Shown: positions 1-8,220 of the stretch, in pieces | Layout of the letters: every line of letters starts with the position of its first letter | Position numbering within the stretch: the first letter of the stretch is position 1 | Assembly: GCA_028527945.1 (NCBI GenBank) | Contig: JAQQAK010000063.1 | Coordinates: 1-18,497, forward strand | Length of the DNA stretch: 18,497 bases | Origin: Spirochaetaceae bacterium | Lineage (GTDB): Bacteria; Spirochaetota; Spirochaetia; UBA9216 | Reading direction: 5' to 3' | Notes under the pieces: generated by a model | The model's database searches: none | What the model saw: the letters and a program-made list of their open reading frames with translations, nothing else | What the model was told of the DNA's origin: nothing | Position numbers and translations under genes: made by a program

Positions 1-1004
1 AAGGCGCGATGACCAGCTTTAAGGTAACTTCATTGCCTCAAGCTATAGGCTTAAAACGATCAACCCTAACTATAACAAGTGATAAAAAGACTTATTCAGT
101 ATCACTCGCTGTAAAAGGTACAAAAAGATATTGGAAAAAAGAGAATAATACCTCAACAAAAACAACATGGGGCAAACGAGCAATTGTTCGTAGTGTAGCA
201 TATAATAATAAAATCTGGATTATAGGAGGGTGTGATCAAAACTTCTGTAATAACAATAAAATATGGAACAGTGTTGACGGTAAAAACTGGACAGAGATAA
301 GCAATCAATTAACAGAAACTGTCTTTAAAAAACGGACAATCTTTCAAAGTGTAGTCTATGATAACAAAATATGGATTCTTGGAGGATTTGATGGTTCTAT
401 TCGATATAATGATGTGTGGTACAGTTGCGATGGAATAAGCTGGACAAAAATCACCGACTCAGCAGCCTGGACTGTTAGAGGAGGATTTCAAAGTATCGTA
501 TTTAACAACAAAATCTGGGTATTAGGTGGAATTGATAGTTCTGGGAAATATTTACAGGATGTATGGTATAGCGAAAATGGAATAAAATGGACACTGGCAA
601 CCGATAATGCAGCATGGTCTGGCCGAAGAACGTTTCAAAGTGTTGTATACAATAATAAGCTCTGGGTGTTAGGCGGAGTGGATAGTTGCGGGAAATATTT
701 ACAGGATGTATGGTATAGCAAAGACGGAATAAAATGGGCTTTGGCCTCTAATTCAATAGGTTTGTCGGTAAGTACATATTTGCGAAGTGTAGCTTATGAA
801 GGAAAATTATGGGTTATAGATGGACTTAATGGGAACCTATGGAATAGTGTAGATGGAAAGAACTGGAAAAACATTTATAAACCATCCTGTTGGTATCCTC
901 GCTTCCATTTCCAAAACTTAGTTTATGATAACAAGATATGGGTTCTTGGCGGATATGCTTGTGGTAATGGTTATAACTATGACAATGATGTCTGGTCCTG
1001 GTAA
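1..1004 (+). CDS. Kelch-like six-blade propeller protein, 5' end outside window
   Basis: This is the 3' part of a longer gene that runs in from the left edge. The first ATG in frame is at 9, but the frame is open to the edge. The residues after it (STLTITSD..TYSVSLAVKG) align with the end of the choice-of-anchor D domain of the next gene (SATLTISN..SYTVSLTATI), so that ATG is internal. After this come six repeats of about 45-50 residues with the pattern R..FQSVVYNNKIWVLGG....NDVWYS.DG..W, typical of kelch/galactose-oxidase-type beta-propellers. The protein ends in NDVWSW, as does its neighbour. By analogy with that neighbour it is probably a surface or periplasmic lipoprotein with a binding role, but its N-terminus is not visible. 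No enzymatic motif was seen. Blades 3 and 4 share the string GKYLQDVWYS, so blades have duplicated here as well. Confidence 0.8.
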   Translation, partial: GAMTSFKVTSLPQAIGLKRSTLTITSDKKTYSVSLAVKGTKRYWKKENNTSTKTTWGKRAIVRSVAYNNKIWIIGGCDQNFCNNNKIWNSVDGKNWTEISNQLTETVFKKRTIFQSVVYDNKIWILGGFDGSIRYNDVWYSCDGISWTKITDSAAWTVRGGFQSIVFNNKIWVLGGIDSSGKYLQDVWYSENGIKWTLATDNAAWSGRRTFQSVVYNNKLWVLGGVDSCGKYLQDVWYSKDGIKWALASNSIGLSVSTYLRSVAYEGKLWVIDGLNGNLWNSVDGKNWKNIYKPSCWYPRFHFQNLVYDNKIWVLGGYACGNGYNYDNDVWSW

Positions 1005-1418
1005 ATTGCAAAAGCCCCCCCTAATAAAACTGTAAATTTTTTGTATTCAAACCTTTCAAATTGTTATCCGCTAAGTTTCTGAAATTGTGACCATAATGTA
1101 TATTATGCTTTGTTTTCCTCTTCTACAAACATATAATTAGTACATTTCTAACTAACAGTAAAGTATTGTACTTTATATAGACCACCTAAAATTTGTCTAA
1201 TTCTCTGAGGCTCCTATATAAAACTTTAAGAATCTAAGAAAATTTATCTAAAATTTTAACATTTGTTAAGGAAAATCTTTTTTTTAAATATAGCATCGTT
1301 CGGATCGAGAGAAATGCTTTCGACTAATATTAGAACAAACTCCATTGAAAAGCTTGTTACATAATATTTGTTCAAAACATGAATACTCTTAAATTGATAA
1401 ATAAAACATGGAGAAAAT
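1005..1418. other. Intergenic region between kelch paralogues
   Basis: This 414-base AT-rich gap holds no credible gene. A C-run at 1014-1020 follows the first kelch gene, but no strong terminator hairpin is visible. Around 1295-1314 the sequence ATCGTTCGGATCGAGAGAAA resembles one flank of the palindromes near 8221 and 12513, sharing the 9-mer CGTTCGGAT. The likely promoter of the second kelch gene lies here, but no clear -35/-10 pair could be placed. Confidence 0.5.
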
Positions 1419-2789
1419 ATGAAACGAACCATTATTATTATCGTATTTATTATGTGTATTATTGCTTACGGTTGTGATACAGGAACAATAGATCCAGAAA
1501 TAACAGATTCTGGAACAGTTGAGGTAAAGGCTCCCGAAATTGATGTTTTGATAGGCACTGATAGTATAGAAAGTTCCGGCAGTTATGACTTTAGCGATGT
1601 TCAGGTATTTAAAACAGTTGAAGTTACCGGAACTATAAAAAATTCTGGCAATGATATACTTAAGATAACAGACGTTAGCATCAGCGGAACTGACGAGGAC
1701 TCGTTCTCTATAACTTCTGAGCCAAACTCAACAGTAGAAGCAGGGGGGAGTACTACTTTTACAATAAGTCTTTCAACAGGAACCGAAACAGAAACTAAAA
1801 GCGCTACTCTGACTATATCTAATAACGATAGTGATGAGAGCAGCTATACCGTATCTCTTACTGCAACAATAACAACAAGAGCATGGTCTGAAGAAACCAG
1901 TGCCGCCGATTGGTCAAGTCGAAAAAGATTTCAAAGTGTAGTATATAATGATAAAATTTGGGTTCTCGGTGGATATGGAAACTCATCAAACTTGAATGAT
2001 GTATGGAACAGCTCTGATGGAGCGTCCTGGAGCAAAGCAACTGACTCTGCAGACTGGATAGGACGATATGGTTTTTCAAGTGTAGTCTTTAATAATCAAA
2101 TCTGGGTTATGGGTGGATATGGAAACTCATCAAACTTGAATGATGTATGGAACAGCTCTGATGGAGCGTCCTGGAGCAAAGCAACTGATTCTGCAGACTG
2201 GTCTGCTCGACAAGGTCTTTCAAGCGTAGTTTATAATGACAAAATTTGGATTCTTGGTGGATATAACAATAGTACTTATTATAATGACGTATGGAGCAGT
2301 AGTAATGGTACAACGTGGACTAAGATCGTAGATAATACAGAAAGTGATTCCATGTGGTCTGCAAGAGGTTATTTTCAATGTGTAGTTTTTAAAGACAAGC
2401 TTTGGGTTTTGGGAGGCTGTAATTCAGACTCTTATTCTCAAAATGATATATGGTACAGCTCTAACGGGCAAGAGTGGAATAAAGTAGATACTACAGATAC
2501 AGAAAGTAATCCGATGTGGACTTCTCGTATGAAGTTTCAATGTATAGTTTATAATGATAAACTTTGGGTTCTTGGTGGATATTATTATGATAGCGATAAT
2601 AGTTTTGCGTTCTATCATGACATCTGGTATAGCTCTGATGGGACGACTTGGACTAAAACCACAAATTCTGCAGTCTGGGACGCAAGAAGGGAATTAAAGA
2701 GTGTAGTCTATAACGATAAAATATGGGTTCTCGGTGGATATTATGAAGCGAATGGTTATAGCTACTATAATGATGTCTGGTCATGGTAA
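1419..2789 (+). CDS. Lipoprotein: choice-of-anchor D domain plus six-blade kelch-like propeller
   Basis: The 456-residue product starts at an ATG with GGAGA at 1410-1414. Residues 1-19 form a lipoprotein signal: a short basic start, a run of Ile/Val, then IAYGC with Cys19 as the lipidated residue. The lipobox is loose, as in spirochaetes. Residues about 35-150 match the choice-of-anchor D (HYDIN/ASPM-like, Ig-fold) pattern, including a DFSDV..F.TVEVTGTIKNSGND stretch and SATLTISNNDS. Six kelch-like blades follow from about residue 155, each with SVVYNDKIWVLGGY..NDVW.SSDG..W.K. The segment AWSEETSAADW before blade 1 matches the end of a blade and could close the ring with the last blade, which stops at NDVWSW. 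The likely location is the outer membrane or cell surface. The role is unknown; propellers of this kind usually bind proteins or glycans. It is a tandem paralogue of the gene before it. Confidence 0.9.
   Translation: MKRTIIIIVFIMCIIAYGCDTGTIDPEITDSGTVEVKAPEIDVLIGTDSIESSGSYDFSDVQVFKTVEVTGTIKNSGNDILKITDVSISGTDEDSFSITSEPNSTVEAGGSTTFTISLSTGTETETKSATLTISNNDSDESSYTVSLTATITTRAWSEETSAADWSSRKRFQSVVYNDKIWVLGGYGNSSNLNDVWNSSDGASWSKATDSADWIGRYGFSSVVFNNQIWVMGGYGNSSNLNDVWNSSDGASWSKATDSADWSARQGLSSVVYNDKIWILGGYNNSTYYNDVWSSSNGTTWTKIVDNTESDSMWSARGYFQCVVFKDKLWVLGGCNSDSYSQNDIWYSSNGQEWNKVDTTDTESNPMWTSRMKFQCIVYNDKLWVLGGYYYDSDNSFAFYHDIWYSSDGTTWTKTTNSAVWDARRELKSVVYNDKIWVLGGYYEANGYSYYNDVWSW
1968..2057 (+). repeat. Near-identical blade repeat, copy 1
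   Basis: This 90-base stretch encodes GGYGNSSNLNDVWNSSDGA and the following residues through SADW of blade 1. It matches 2112-2201 at 89 of 90 positions, with a single C/T difference at 2045 versus 2189. The offset is 144 bases, exactly 48 codons or one blade. Confidence 0.95.
2112..2201 (+). repeat. Near-identical blade repeat, copy 2
   Basis: This is the second copy of the 90-base blade segment, in frame and one 48-codon period after 1968-2057. The bases between the copies (blade cores FQSVVYNDKIW versus FSSVVFNNQIW) have diverged. The match is therefore limited to the loop-and-strand half of the blade, which points to recent duplication or gene conversion. Confidence 0.95.
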
Positions 2790-2805
2790 ATAATTAAAAT
2801 CAATC

Positions 2806-2829
2806 CCGGGAGTTTTGTTAAACTCCCGG
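2806..2829. terminator. Shared terminator hairpin between convergent genes
   Basis: A perfect 10-bp stem CCGGGAGTTT/AAACTCCCGG with loop TGTT lies between the stop of the kelch lipoprotein (2789) and the stop of the convergent ABC gene (2840). Read on the minus strand, it is followed by a T-rich tract (ATTGATTTTAATT). Read on the plus strand, the following bases are less U-rich. It probably serves both genes, most convincingly the ABC operon. A second small palindrome (GGTTAA-TC-TTAACC, 2832-2845) spans the ABC stop codon. Confidence 0.8.
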
Positions 2830-2839
2830 AGGGTTAATC

Positions 2840-4573
2840 TTAACCAGCTTGATATTGTGCCCGCAGCATGGAAGAGAAAAGTCCGCCCAGTTTCTGAAGT
2901 TCTTCCGGGCTGCCCATTTCAGCGATTGAGCCGTCTTTCAGCACCACAAGCTTATCGGCACCAAGAACGGTTCGCATACGGTGTGCAATAATCAGGACGG
3001 TCTTCTCTTTTATAAGCTCACCAAGGGCTCCCTGAATCTTTGTTTCATTCTCGGCATCAAGTGAGGCTGTTGCCTCATCCAGAAGAATTATAGGCGCGTC
3101 TTTAAGGATTGCTCTGGCAATCGAGATACGCTGCCTTTCTCCACCGGATAGTTTTTCGCCATTCTCTCCTATTCTGGTATTATACCCCTCAGGAAGCTTG
3201 TTAATAAAACCTTCACATCTGGCAAGACGAGCGGCTTTTATAACCTCGTCATCTGAAGCATCTTTTTTACCAAGACGAATATTATCCATAACACTTGAGT
3301 TAAAGAGCGTGACATCCTGAAATACAATAGAAAAATTATTCAAAAGAGTCTCTGGATCAATCCTTGAGATATCCTCGCCGCCAAGAGTAATAACACCCTG
3401 ATTGATGTCCCAGAAACGGGCGGACAACTTGGCAACAGTACTCTTTCCGCCACCTGAGGGGCCAACAAGAGCGGTCACCTCCCCCTGTTTTGCGGTAAAG
3501 CTTACATCGCTCAAGGTCTGAACTCCCTCCTCGTATGAAAAATATACTCTCTTGAATTCGATATCAAACCCATCAGGAGAAAAATCAAGAGAGCCTTCCT
3601 GCTTTGGCATATTATCCATCTCTTTCATGCGGTCTATCCTTACATTCAGATGAATAAGAGCCGCAAAGTTATTTAGTACACTCATGATCGGATTATAAAT
3701 TCTCGCGGTAAGAACAAGGAAAACAACGTAGGTAAAAATATCAATAGAGCCATTTGACAAGAGATAGATACCAGTAATTATGACTGTAGGTAGACCAAGC
3801 TGTAAAAAGATATAGGAAAGATTTACAAGAGCTCCGATAAAAAGTTCCGAGCCTATCAGCTCGTTTTCATATTCATCCAGCTTGGAATCAAGCTTTTTTG
3901 AATAGGAATCTTCCATGTTAAAGGATTTTATTTCATGAACAGAATCAAGCCCTTCCTGTATCTTATCAGAGACATCCCTTTTTATATTATAAATCCTCAT
4001 CCTTACATTCTTCTGATACCGCCGTGAAAGGTTAAACACCAAAAACGAAACCGGAATTACCCAGAATACAGCAATAGATATCTTCCAATTGTAGAAGAAT
4101 AATCCCACAATCATAATTGAGATGGTAATGCCAGCGGCATAAAGCTGGGGAACAGAATGAGAAAAGAGCTTTTCAAATTCCGAAACGTCTTCCATTATGG
4201 TAGAGCTGAGATCGGCAACATCCTTCTTTCCGAAAAAGGAGAGAGGAAGCTTTCTGAGGGTTTCCGCAAGACTTATCCGTCTCCGGGCGCTTTCCGAATA
4301 AATCTTTGTGAACACGGAATTATAGTGAAACAAGGCTATGATATACATCAGGATAAAAGAAGCTACAGACAAAACGATATAAAAGCCTATGCCTTTGCTT
4401 CCGTCTACCGCGGCCAATCCTAAAAGGCCCAGTTGTTCTCTGATAAAATAAAAACTGAGAATAACCGGAATAATAATAACGAGTTCCAGAACCACAGTCC
4501 ATATTATTGCTTTGAATATATCCTTAGCTCCGTCTTTGGACAGGGCGTATTTTTTTTGAAGATAATTAATCAT
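2840..4573 (-). CDS. ABC exporter half-transporter (TMD-NBD), second subunit
   Basis: This 577-residue protein has an N-terminal six-helix ABC exporter membrane domain (residues about 20-310) and a C-terminal ATPase domain. The ATPase has Walker A GPSGGGKST (371-379), a Q-loop in SIVFQD, signature LSGGERQR (475-482), Walker B IILLDEAT with the catalytic Glu, D-loop SLDAE and H-loop IAHR. All motifs are intact. The start ATG overlaps the last 8 bases of the upstream ABC gene (ATGATTAA arrangement), so the two are translationally coupled. They almost certainly form one heterodimeric type IV exporter-fold transporter in the inner membrane. The pair resembles the IrtAB/YbtPQ subfamily and other two-gene exporters. 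Fold alone cannot tell a drug or peptide exporter from a siderophore importer, and no substrate gene lies next to it. Confidence 0.92.
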   Translation of the reverse strand: MINYLQKKYALSKDGAKDIFKAIIWTVVLELVIIIPVILSFYFIREQLGLLGLAAVDGSKGIGFYIVLSVASFILMYIIALFHYNSVFTKIYSESARRRISLAETLRKLPLSFFGKKDVADLSSTIMEDVSEFEKLFSHSVPQLYAAGITISIMIVGLFFYNWKISIAVFWVIPVSFLVFNLSRRYQKNVRMRIYNIKRDVSDKIQEGLDSVHEIKSFNMEDSYSKKLDSKLDEYENELIGSELFIGALVNLSYIFLQLGLPTVIITGIYLLSNGSIDIFTYVVFLVLTARIYNPIMSVLNNFAALIHLNVRIDRMKEMDNMPKQEGSLDFSPDGFDIEFKRVYFSYEEGVQTLSDVSFTAKQGEVTALVGPSGGGKSTVAKLSARFWDINQGVITLGGEDISRIDPETLLNNFSIVFQDVTLFNSSVMDNIRLGKKDASDDEVIKAARLARCEGFINKLPEGYNTRIGENGEKLSGGERQRISIARAILKDAPIILLDEATASLDAENETKIQGALGELIKEKTVLIIAHRMRTVLGADKLVVLKDGSIAEMGSPEELQKLGGLFSSMLRAQYQAG

Positions 4574-6374
4574 TGTGCTCTCCTGTTGCTATAGCTTCTT
4601 TTGCCTCAATTTTCCAGTCGGCGGAAGCCTGATATTCATCCCACATACTTTTATATAGCCCGCCCTTTTCTATAAGTTCTGTGTGGGTTCCTTCTTCAGC
4701 GATTCGGCCAGCTTCAACAACAAGAATCCTGTCCGCATCCTGCACACTTGTAAGGCGGTGCGCGATCATAAGGCTGGTCTTGTCCCGGCTAAGCTCCTTC
4801 AGAGCCTTTTGTATCAAATGCTCGTTCTCCGGGTCCGCAAAAGCGGTAGCTTCATCAAGCAAAACTATGGGAGCGTTCTTTACCATAGCCCTTGCCAGCG
4901 CTATTCGCTGTTGCTCTCCGCCTGAGAGGTAAGTTCCCTTTGAACCTATTACCGTATCAAGGCCGTCAGGAAGCTTCTCTATAATCTCTTTAGATTGGGA
5001 AAACTCAATAGCTTTTTCTATGTCCTTATCACTAACGCCTTCCTTACCAAAAACAATATTCTCCCGAAGCGTTCCCTTAAACAGTTTTGTACTCTGAAAT
5101 ACAAAAGAGATTTCATCCATCAACCTTTTCTTTGGAACCTCCTTCACATTTATTCCGCCTACAAGAACCTCGCCCTCATCCACATCCCAGAAGCGCGCCG
5201 CGAGCCTTGCCATCGTAGTTTTGCCTCCACCAGAAGCACCTACAAGAGCGACATGTTCCCCGGCTTTCAACTTAAAGCTGATCTGATCAACTGCCTTTTT
5301 GTCACTGCCTTTATAGGAAAAGGCTACATTCCTAAACTCAAGGCTATTCTCATCGGGAACAACTTCACTCCGGCCAAGGCTCATCATGGGGTAATCCAAA
5401 AGATTATCCAAACGATCAATCACCTGCTCGGCAATCAAGGTTTTTTCCTTGAAATTCATCGACTTCATAAGAAGCATGGTAAACATGGGGGAAATAAGGA
5501 TATAAAAAATAAAGTCGGCCAGAACCGGTGCAGGATTATCCGTCCGGCCAAGCATGAGAACCGCAACAGGTATTAAAAAGAAGGCTGCGGACTGCATTAT
5601 AATGGTATAAAACGACATTGATTTTTGCCAGAGATGCACATAGGCATTAACCATATCACGGTATCTGATTATACTTTGATGAAACCGCTTGAATGAGAAT
5701 ATGGATTGACCAAAGGTTTTTACAACAGGGATGCCGCGGATATATTCCACAGCCTCAGAGCTCATCTGCTCCAGAGAGTCGGTATATTGCTTTTGAAAAC
5801 TCCGACCCTTTGAGTTCATCATGGTTCCCATGGTTATAAATCCTAGAAGAATGGGAACAAGAGAGGCTATTCCCATTCTCCATTCCACAACAAAGAGCAT
5901 GACCAAAAGAATGATAGGTGAAATAATGCTTCCTGCCAGATCCGGCAGCTGGTGAGCCAGAAATGAATGGGTTGTTCCCGCGCCTTCATTTACAATTTTT
6001 CTAAGTTTTCCGCTTGAGTGTTCATCAAAGAATCCCAGGGGCATATTCATGATTTTTTTCATGCCGGCCTTTTGAAGCCCTACTTCAACCCTGAAGGCCG
6101 CGAGATGGGAGCTCATAAGTCCACCATAATAAACGATAATACCCAGGACGGCGCTTCCGCAGGCAAGCCAGGCATAGAGACTTATATCAGAAACCTTTAT
6201 AGCGCCCGGAGCCGACAGTATATAACGGACTATGTACCAGACCAATACAAAGGGCATTATATTTAAAATGGCCGCAAGCCCTGACAATATCAACGATAAG
6301 GGTAAAAGCGCCTTCTTTTTTCCCATATAGGGAACATAGCGCTTTAAAACAAATTCTTTTTTTTCTTTAGACAT
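4566..6374 (-). CDS. ABC exporter half-transporter (TMD-NBD), first subunit
   Basis: This is a 602-residue half-transporter if translation starts at the ATG at 6374 (MSKEKKEF). A longer reading from a TTG at 6395 is open, but its third and fourth codons are themselves the Shine-Dalgarno AGGAGG, so the ATG is preferred. Six membrane helices fill roughly residues 20-310. The ATPase domain carries Walker A GASGGGKTT (379-387), signature LSGGEQQR (483-490), Walker B PIVLLDEAT and H-loop IAHR. The D-loop region reads AFADPENE instead of the usual SLD. From memory this variant is frequent in the IrtA/YbtP-like branch, which gives a weak hint about subfamily. It is the first gene of a two-gene operon with the partner subunit, overlapping it by 8 bases. 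Dyad-symmetric sequences lie directly upstream. Confidence 0.92.
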   Translation of the reverse strand: MSKEKKEFVLKRYVPYMGKKKALLPLSLILSGLAAILNIMPFVLVWYIVRYILSAPGAIKVSDISLYAWLACGSAVLGIIVYYGGLMSSHLAAFRVEVGLQKAGMKKIMNMPLGFFDEHSSGKLRKIVNEGAGTTHSFLAHQLPDLAGSIISPIILLVMLFVVEWRMGIASLVPILLGFITMGTMMNSKGRSFQKQYTDSLEQMSSEAVEYIRGIPVVKTFGQSIFSFKRFHQSIIRYRDMVNAYVHLWQKSMSFYTIIMQSAAFFLIPVAVLMLGRTDNPAPVLADFIFYILISPMFTMLLMKSMNFKEKTLIAEQVIDRLDNLLDYPMMSLGRSEVVPDENSLEFRNVAFSYKGSDKKAVDQISFKLKAGEHVALVGASGGGKTTMARLAARFWDVDEGEVLVGGINVKEVPKKRLMDEISFVFQSTKLFKGTLRENIVFGKEGVSDKDIEKAIEFSQSKEIIEKLPDGLDTVIGSKGTYLSGGEQQRIALARAMVKNAPIVLLDEATAFADPENEHLIQKALKELSRDKTSLMIAHRLTSVQDADRILVVEAGRIAEEGTHTELIEKGGLYKSMWDEYQASADWKIEAKEAIATGEHND

Positions 6375-6383
6375 CCAGTTTGA

Positions 6384-6389
6384 CCTCCT
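6384..6389 (-). promoter_or_regulatory. Shine-Dalgarno deciding the first ABC gene start
   Basis: AGGAGG on the minus strand lies 9 bases upstream of the ATG at 6374. It falls inside the longer TTG-started reading, which argues against that start. Confidence 0.85.
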
Positions 6390-6410
6390 GATCAAATTTT
6401 TTAAGAATTA

Positions 6411-6456
6411 TTGCCTCAAGATAACACTGCTTGCTAACTAAGTTATCTTGAGGCAA
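6411..6456 (-). promoter_or_regulatory. 15-bp inverted repeat in the ABC operon leader
   Basis: TTGCCTCAAGATAAC (6411-6425) and its perfect complement GTTATCTTGAGGCAA (6442-6456) flank a 16-base loop, about 20 bases upstream of the Shine-Dalgarno of the first ABC gene. On the minus strand the hairpin is preceded, not followed, by a T-run, so it is a poor intrinsic terminator in the operon direction. It could be an operator, a leader hairpin affecting translation, or a readthrough barrier for transcripts from upstream. The inner part GATAAC recurs at 6530-6544. Confidence 0.6.
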
Positions 6457-6529
6457 AAAAATAAAGTTTGTAACAAGTTTTCTTTTAAGGCTTTATCTTT
6501 GTTTTTTCAGATTTACAAGCTTATGCTAA

Positions 6530-6544
6530 GATAACTTTGTTATC
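6530..6544. promoter_or_regulatory. Dyad GATAAC-TTT-GTTATC upstream of the ABC operon
   Basis: This 15-base palindrome shares the GATAAC/GTTATC half-site with the larger inverted repeat at 6411-6456. The longer string AAGATAACTT-GT occurs here and, inverted, in the right arm of that repeat. Recurrence of one half-site in two places upstream of a transporter operon suggests an operator for a dimeric regulator. This is inferred from symmetry only. Confidence 0.4.
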
Positions 6545-6929
6545 ATATAATTAGTATCAACATCATAAGATTGTGTCAATATCTGCCAGAAACCAATCAA
6601 CCACTCCGGTGCAGAGCAAACACAGGTTGGTTCTGCAAGGAATGGGTTTAGACAGTAAGGTTTCATACCCAACACAAAAATACTCTTTCCAAATAGAAGA
6701 TTCCGCATGTAGAATCCTGCTAAAGAAGGGTGGGGTATTAAACCTTCCCGGCGAATAAACTCTCTACAAAGAAAAGGTTCAACCAACATTGAGTAATACA
6801 CAAGAAGATTAAGCAGCAAACTGTGACCTATTTCCATCTTCATCAAATAAAAAGTGAAACAAAGTTGTTCTTTAATTATCTGCAACCAAAAATGTAACAT
6901 CAACTCCGTATAAAAAACGATAAGCCCCT

Positions 6930-8117
6930 TCAGGCATATTTTTTCATTTCGGAGATATATTGCCTGGGAGTTTTTCCTATGGCTTTTTTAAAAAGCGAAT
7001 AAAATGAAGAAGACGAGCGAAAACCACACTCCATAGCGATTCCAAGCATTGTAAAATTAGGATATTTATCCTCTTCAACAGATTTTATAAACTCTTTTAT
7101 ACGGTAATCATTAATAAAGGTAAAGAAGTTTTTACCTTCCCAGGAATTTAAAACCTGTGAAATCTGGTGCTTGCTTTCTCCTAGTTCTTTCGCCAATTCC
7201 TCAAGAGACAGATCAGGATTCAGATAAAATTTTTTACTTTCCATTGCCCTATTAATGCGTTGGTACAGGCTATCACGTTCATCTTTCGTCATCAGCTGTT
7301 TCTGATATTTCTCTTTTTTTTCATTCTCCCTAATATTCTCCGTGCTGTCCTGTTTTCTGGAAAAATAAGAGAAATAAAGCAAGAACAACATTGCCGGAAA
7401 GGATCTAAGATAGGCAGAATGAAATCTTAGGAAAAAGATGGGGGTATCAGCAGGATTAATGGATATCAAGATTAGATTCAAGCTGTTTACAATAATTATG
7501 ACAAAGATCAGAATACTTAACCAGCTGAGGGTTTTTCTGGTATCCCTTGAAGAATAGAAACGAGGGACCTGTCGTTGATGCTGTTTCAACCTGATATAAC
7601 AAAAAATACCATAGACCAGCACAGACAATATTGAACCCAAGTCTCTCACACGCGACAACCAGATCCAATGGTGAACAGGGGCAAAAGGTTCTGCCAAAGG
7701 CGGACCACTCATATTCGTAATTGGGTCAGGATTTGCTGGAAATATCAGCAGGATATTCGGAAATAAGATGTTTAAAATGAACCAGAAAAGAAAAGGTAGA
7801 ACATGGATTAGTGTACTGAGTCTAAAATGTGAGGAGCTATCCAACAGACCTTTGGTATAAATCCACAACAATGGCCCGATAAGAAAATAGATATTCCGTG
7901 TAATACACAAAAAAAGAAAAATGGAAAAGCTCTGCTCGAACTCAGGTTTTATCAAATGATCTATCAAAATTAATGAAAATAATAAAGTTAAGAGGATATT
8001 TCTGAATACAAGTCTTTTGTTTTGATTCCAGTTGTCGAGGCTGTTCAAAGCGGCATAAAACGCCCAACCGATTCCCACTGCCATGATAAGATCGAAAAAA
8101 CTGTAAATCTTATACAT
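6930..8117 (-). CDS. Membrane-anchored AraC-family transcriptional regulator
   Basis: The 395-residue product starts at the ATG at 8117 (MYKIYSFF), with GGGGGA four bases upstream. An extension to 8198 is open but has no ribosome binding site, and it overlaps a sequence repeated near 12.58 kb as part of a regulatory region. The N-terminal ~265 residues contain about seven hydrophobic helices (for example AVGIGWAFYAAL, NILLTLLFSLILI, FWFILNILFPNILLIF, WLSILIFVIIIV). The C-terminal ~100 residues are a two-helix-turn-helix AraC/XylS domain, with LSLEELAKELGESKHQISQVLN, then FTMLGIAMECGFRSSSSFYSLFKKAIGKTPRQY. It probably senses a signal at the membrane and activates nearby promoters. It is divergent from the permuted Lcl_C gene, whose upstream palindrome is duplicated before the second Lcl_C operon. 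Those two units are its most likely targets; the ABC operon is another option. Confidence 0.9.
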   Translation of the reverse strand: MYKIYSFFDLIMAVGIGWAFYAALNSLDNWNQNKRLVFRNILLTLLFSLILIDHLIKPEFEQSFSIFLFLCITRNIYFLIGPLLWIYTKGLLDSSSHFRLSTLIHVLPFLFWFILNILFPNILLIFPANPDPITNMSGPPLAEPFAPVHHWIWLSRVRDLGSILSVLVYGIFCYIRLKQHQRQVPRFYSSRDTRKTLSWLSILIFVIIIVNSLNLILISINPADTPIFFLRFHSAYLRSFPAMLFLLYFSYFSRKQDSTENIRENEKKEKYQKQLMTKDERDSLYQRINRAMESKKFYLNPDLSLEELAKELGESKHQISQVLNSWEGKNFFTFINDYRIKEFIKSVEEDKYPNFTMLGIAMECGFRSSSSFYSLFKKAIGKTPRQYISEMKKYA

Positions 8118-8121
8118 ACAA

Positions 8122-8127
8122 TCCCCC
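8122..8127 (-). promoter_or_regulatory. Shine-Dalgarno deciding the AraC-type regulator start
   Basis: GGGGGA on the minus strand lies four bases upstream of the ATG at 8117. No comparable site precedes the alternative start at 8198. Confidence 0.6.
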
Positions 8128-8136
8128 ACTACACCA

Positions 8137-8142
8137 ATTATA
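8137..8142 (-). promoter_or_regulatory. Candidate -10 box of the AraC-type regulator
   Basis: A perfect TATAAT on the minus strand lies 19 bases upstream of the regulator start. No good -35 was found at 16-18 bases, so the promoter may be weak or activator-dependent. Confidence 0.35.
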
Positions 8143-8220
8143 CAGCAGAGCATGAAAAGGGTACACTTCATTTTCAGCTTCACATACACCATCATCATGA
8201 AAAATAATTAGATAATTTAC

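Larger units (their letters stand above)
6375..6929. other. Gap between AraC-type regulator and ABC operon; no convincing gene
   Basis: About 555 bases separate the regulator stop from the first ABC start. The minus strand is open from 6903 to 6526 (125 codons), but the product is rich in Cys, Trp and Met, lacks any recognisable motif and has no clear ribosome binding site. Other frames show only short protein-like stretches broken by stops. It may be the decayed remains of a small gene such as a local regulator, or non-coding. The half near the ABC genes holds the two dyad sites listed separately. Confidence 0.4.

Noticed and set aside
1968..2201. CRISPR-like or satellite repeat
   Set aside because: The repeats are in-frame coding blades with a 48-codon period, not short repeats with unique spacers.
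4995..5576. 193-codon plus-strand open frame opposite the first ABC gene
   Set aside because: It lies wholly antisense to a clear ABC transporter gene; its sequence has no family features and no ribosome binding site.
6375..6395. TTG start of the first ABC gene at 6395
   Set aside because: The Shine-Dalgarno AGGAGG lies inside this extension and is correctly spaced for the ATG at 6374.
8118..8198. Longer N-terminus of the AraC-type regulator from 8198
   Set aside because: There is no ribosome binding site, the region is part of the duplicated regulatory module, and a TATAAT plus GGGGGA lie directly before the ATG at 8117.
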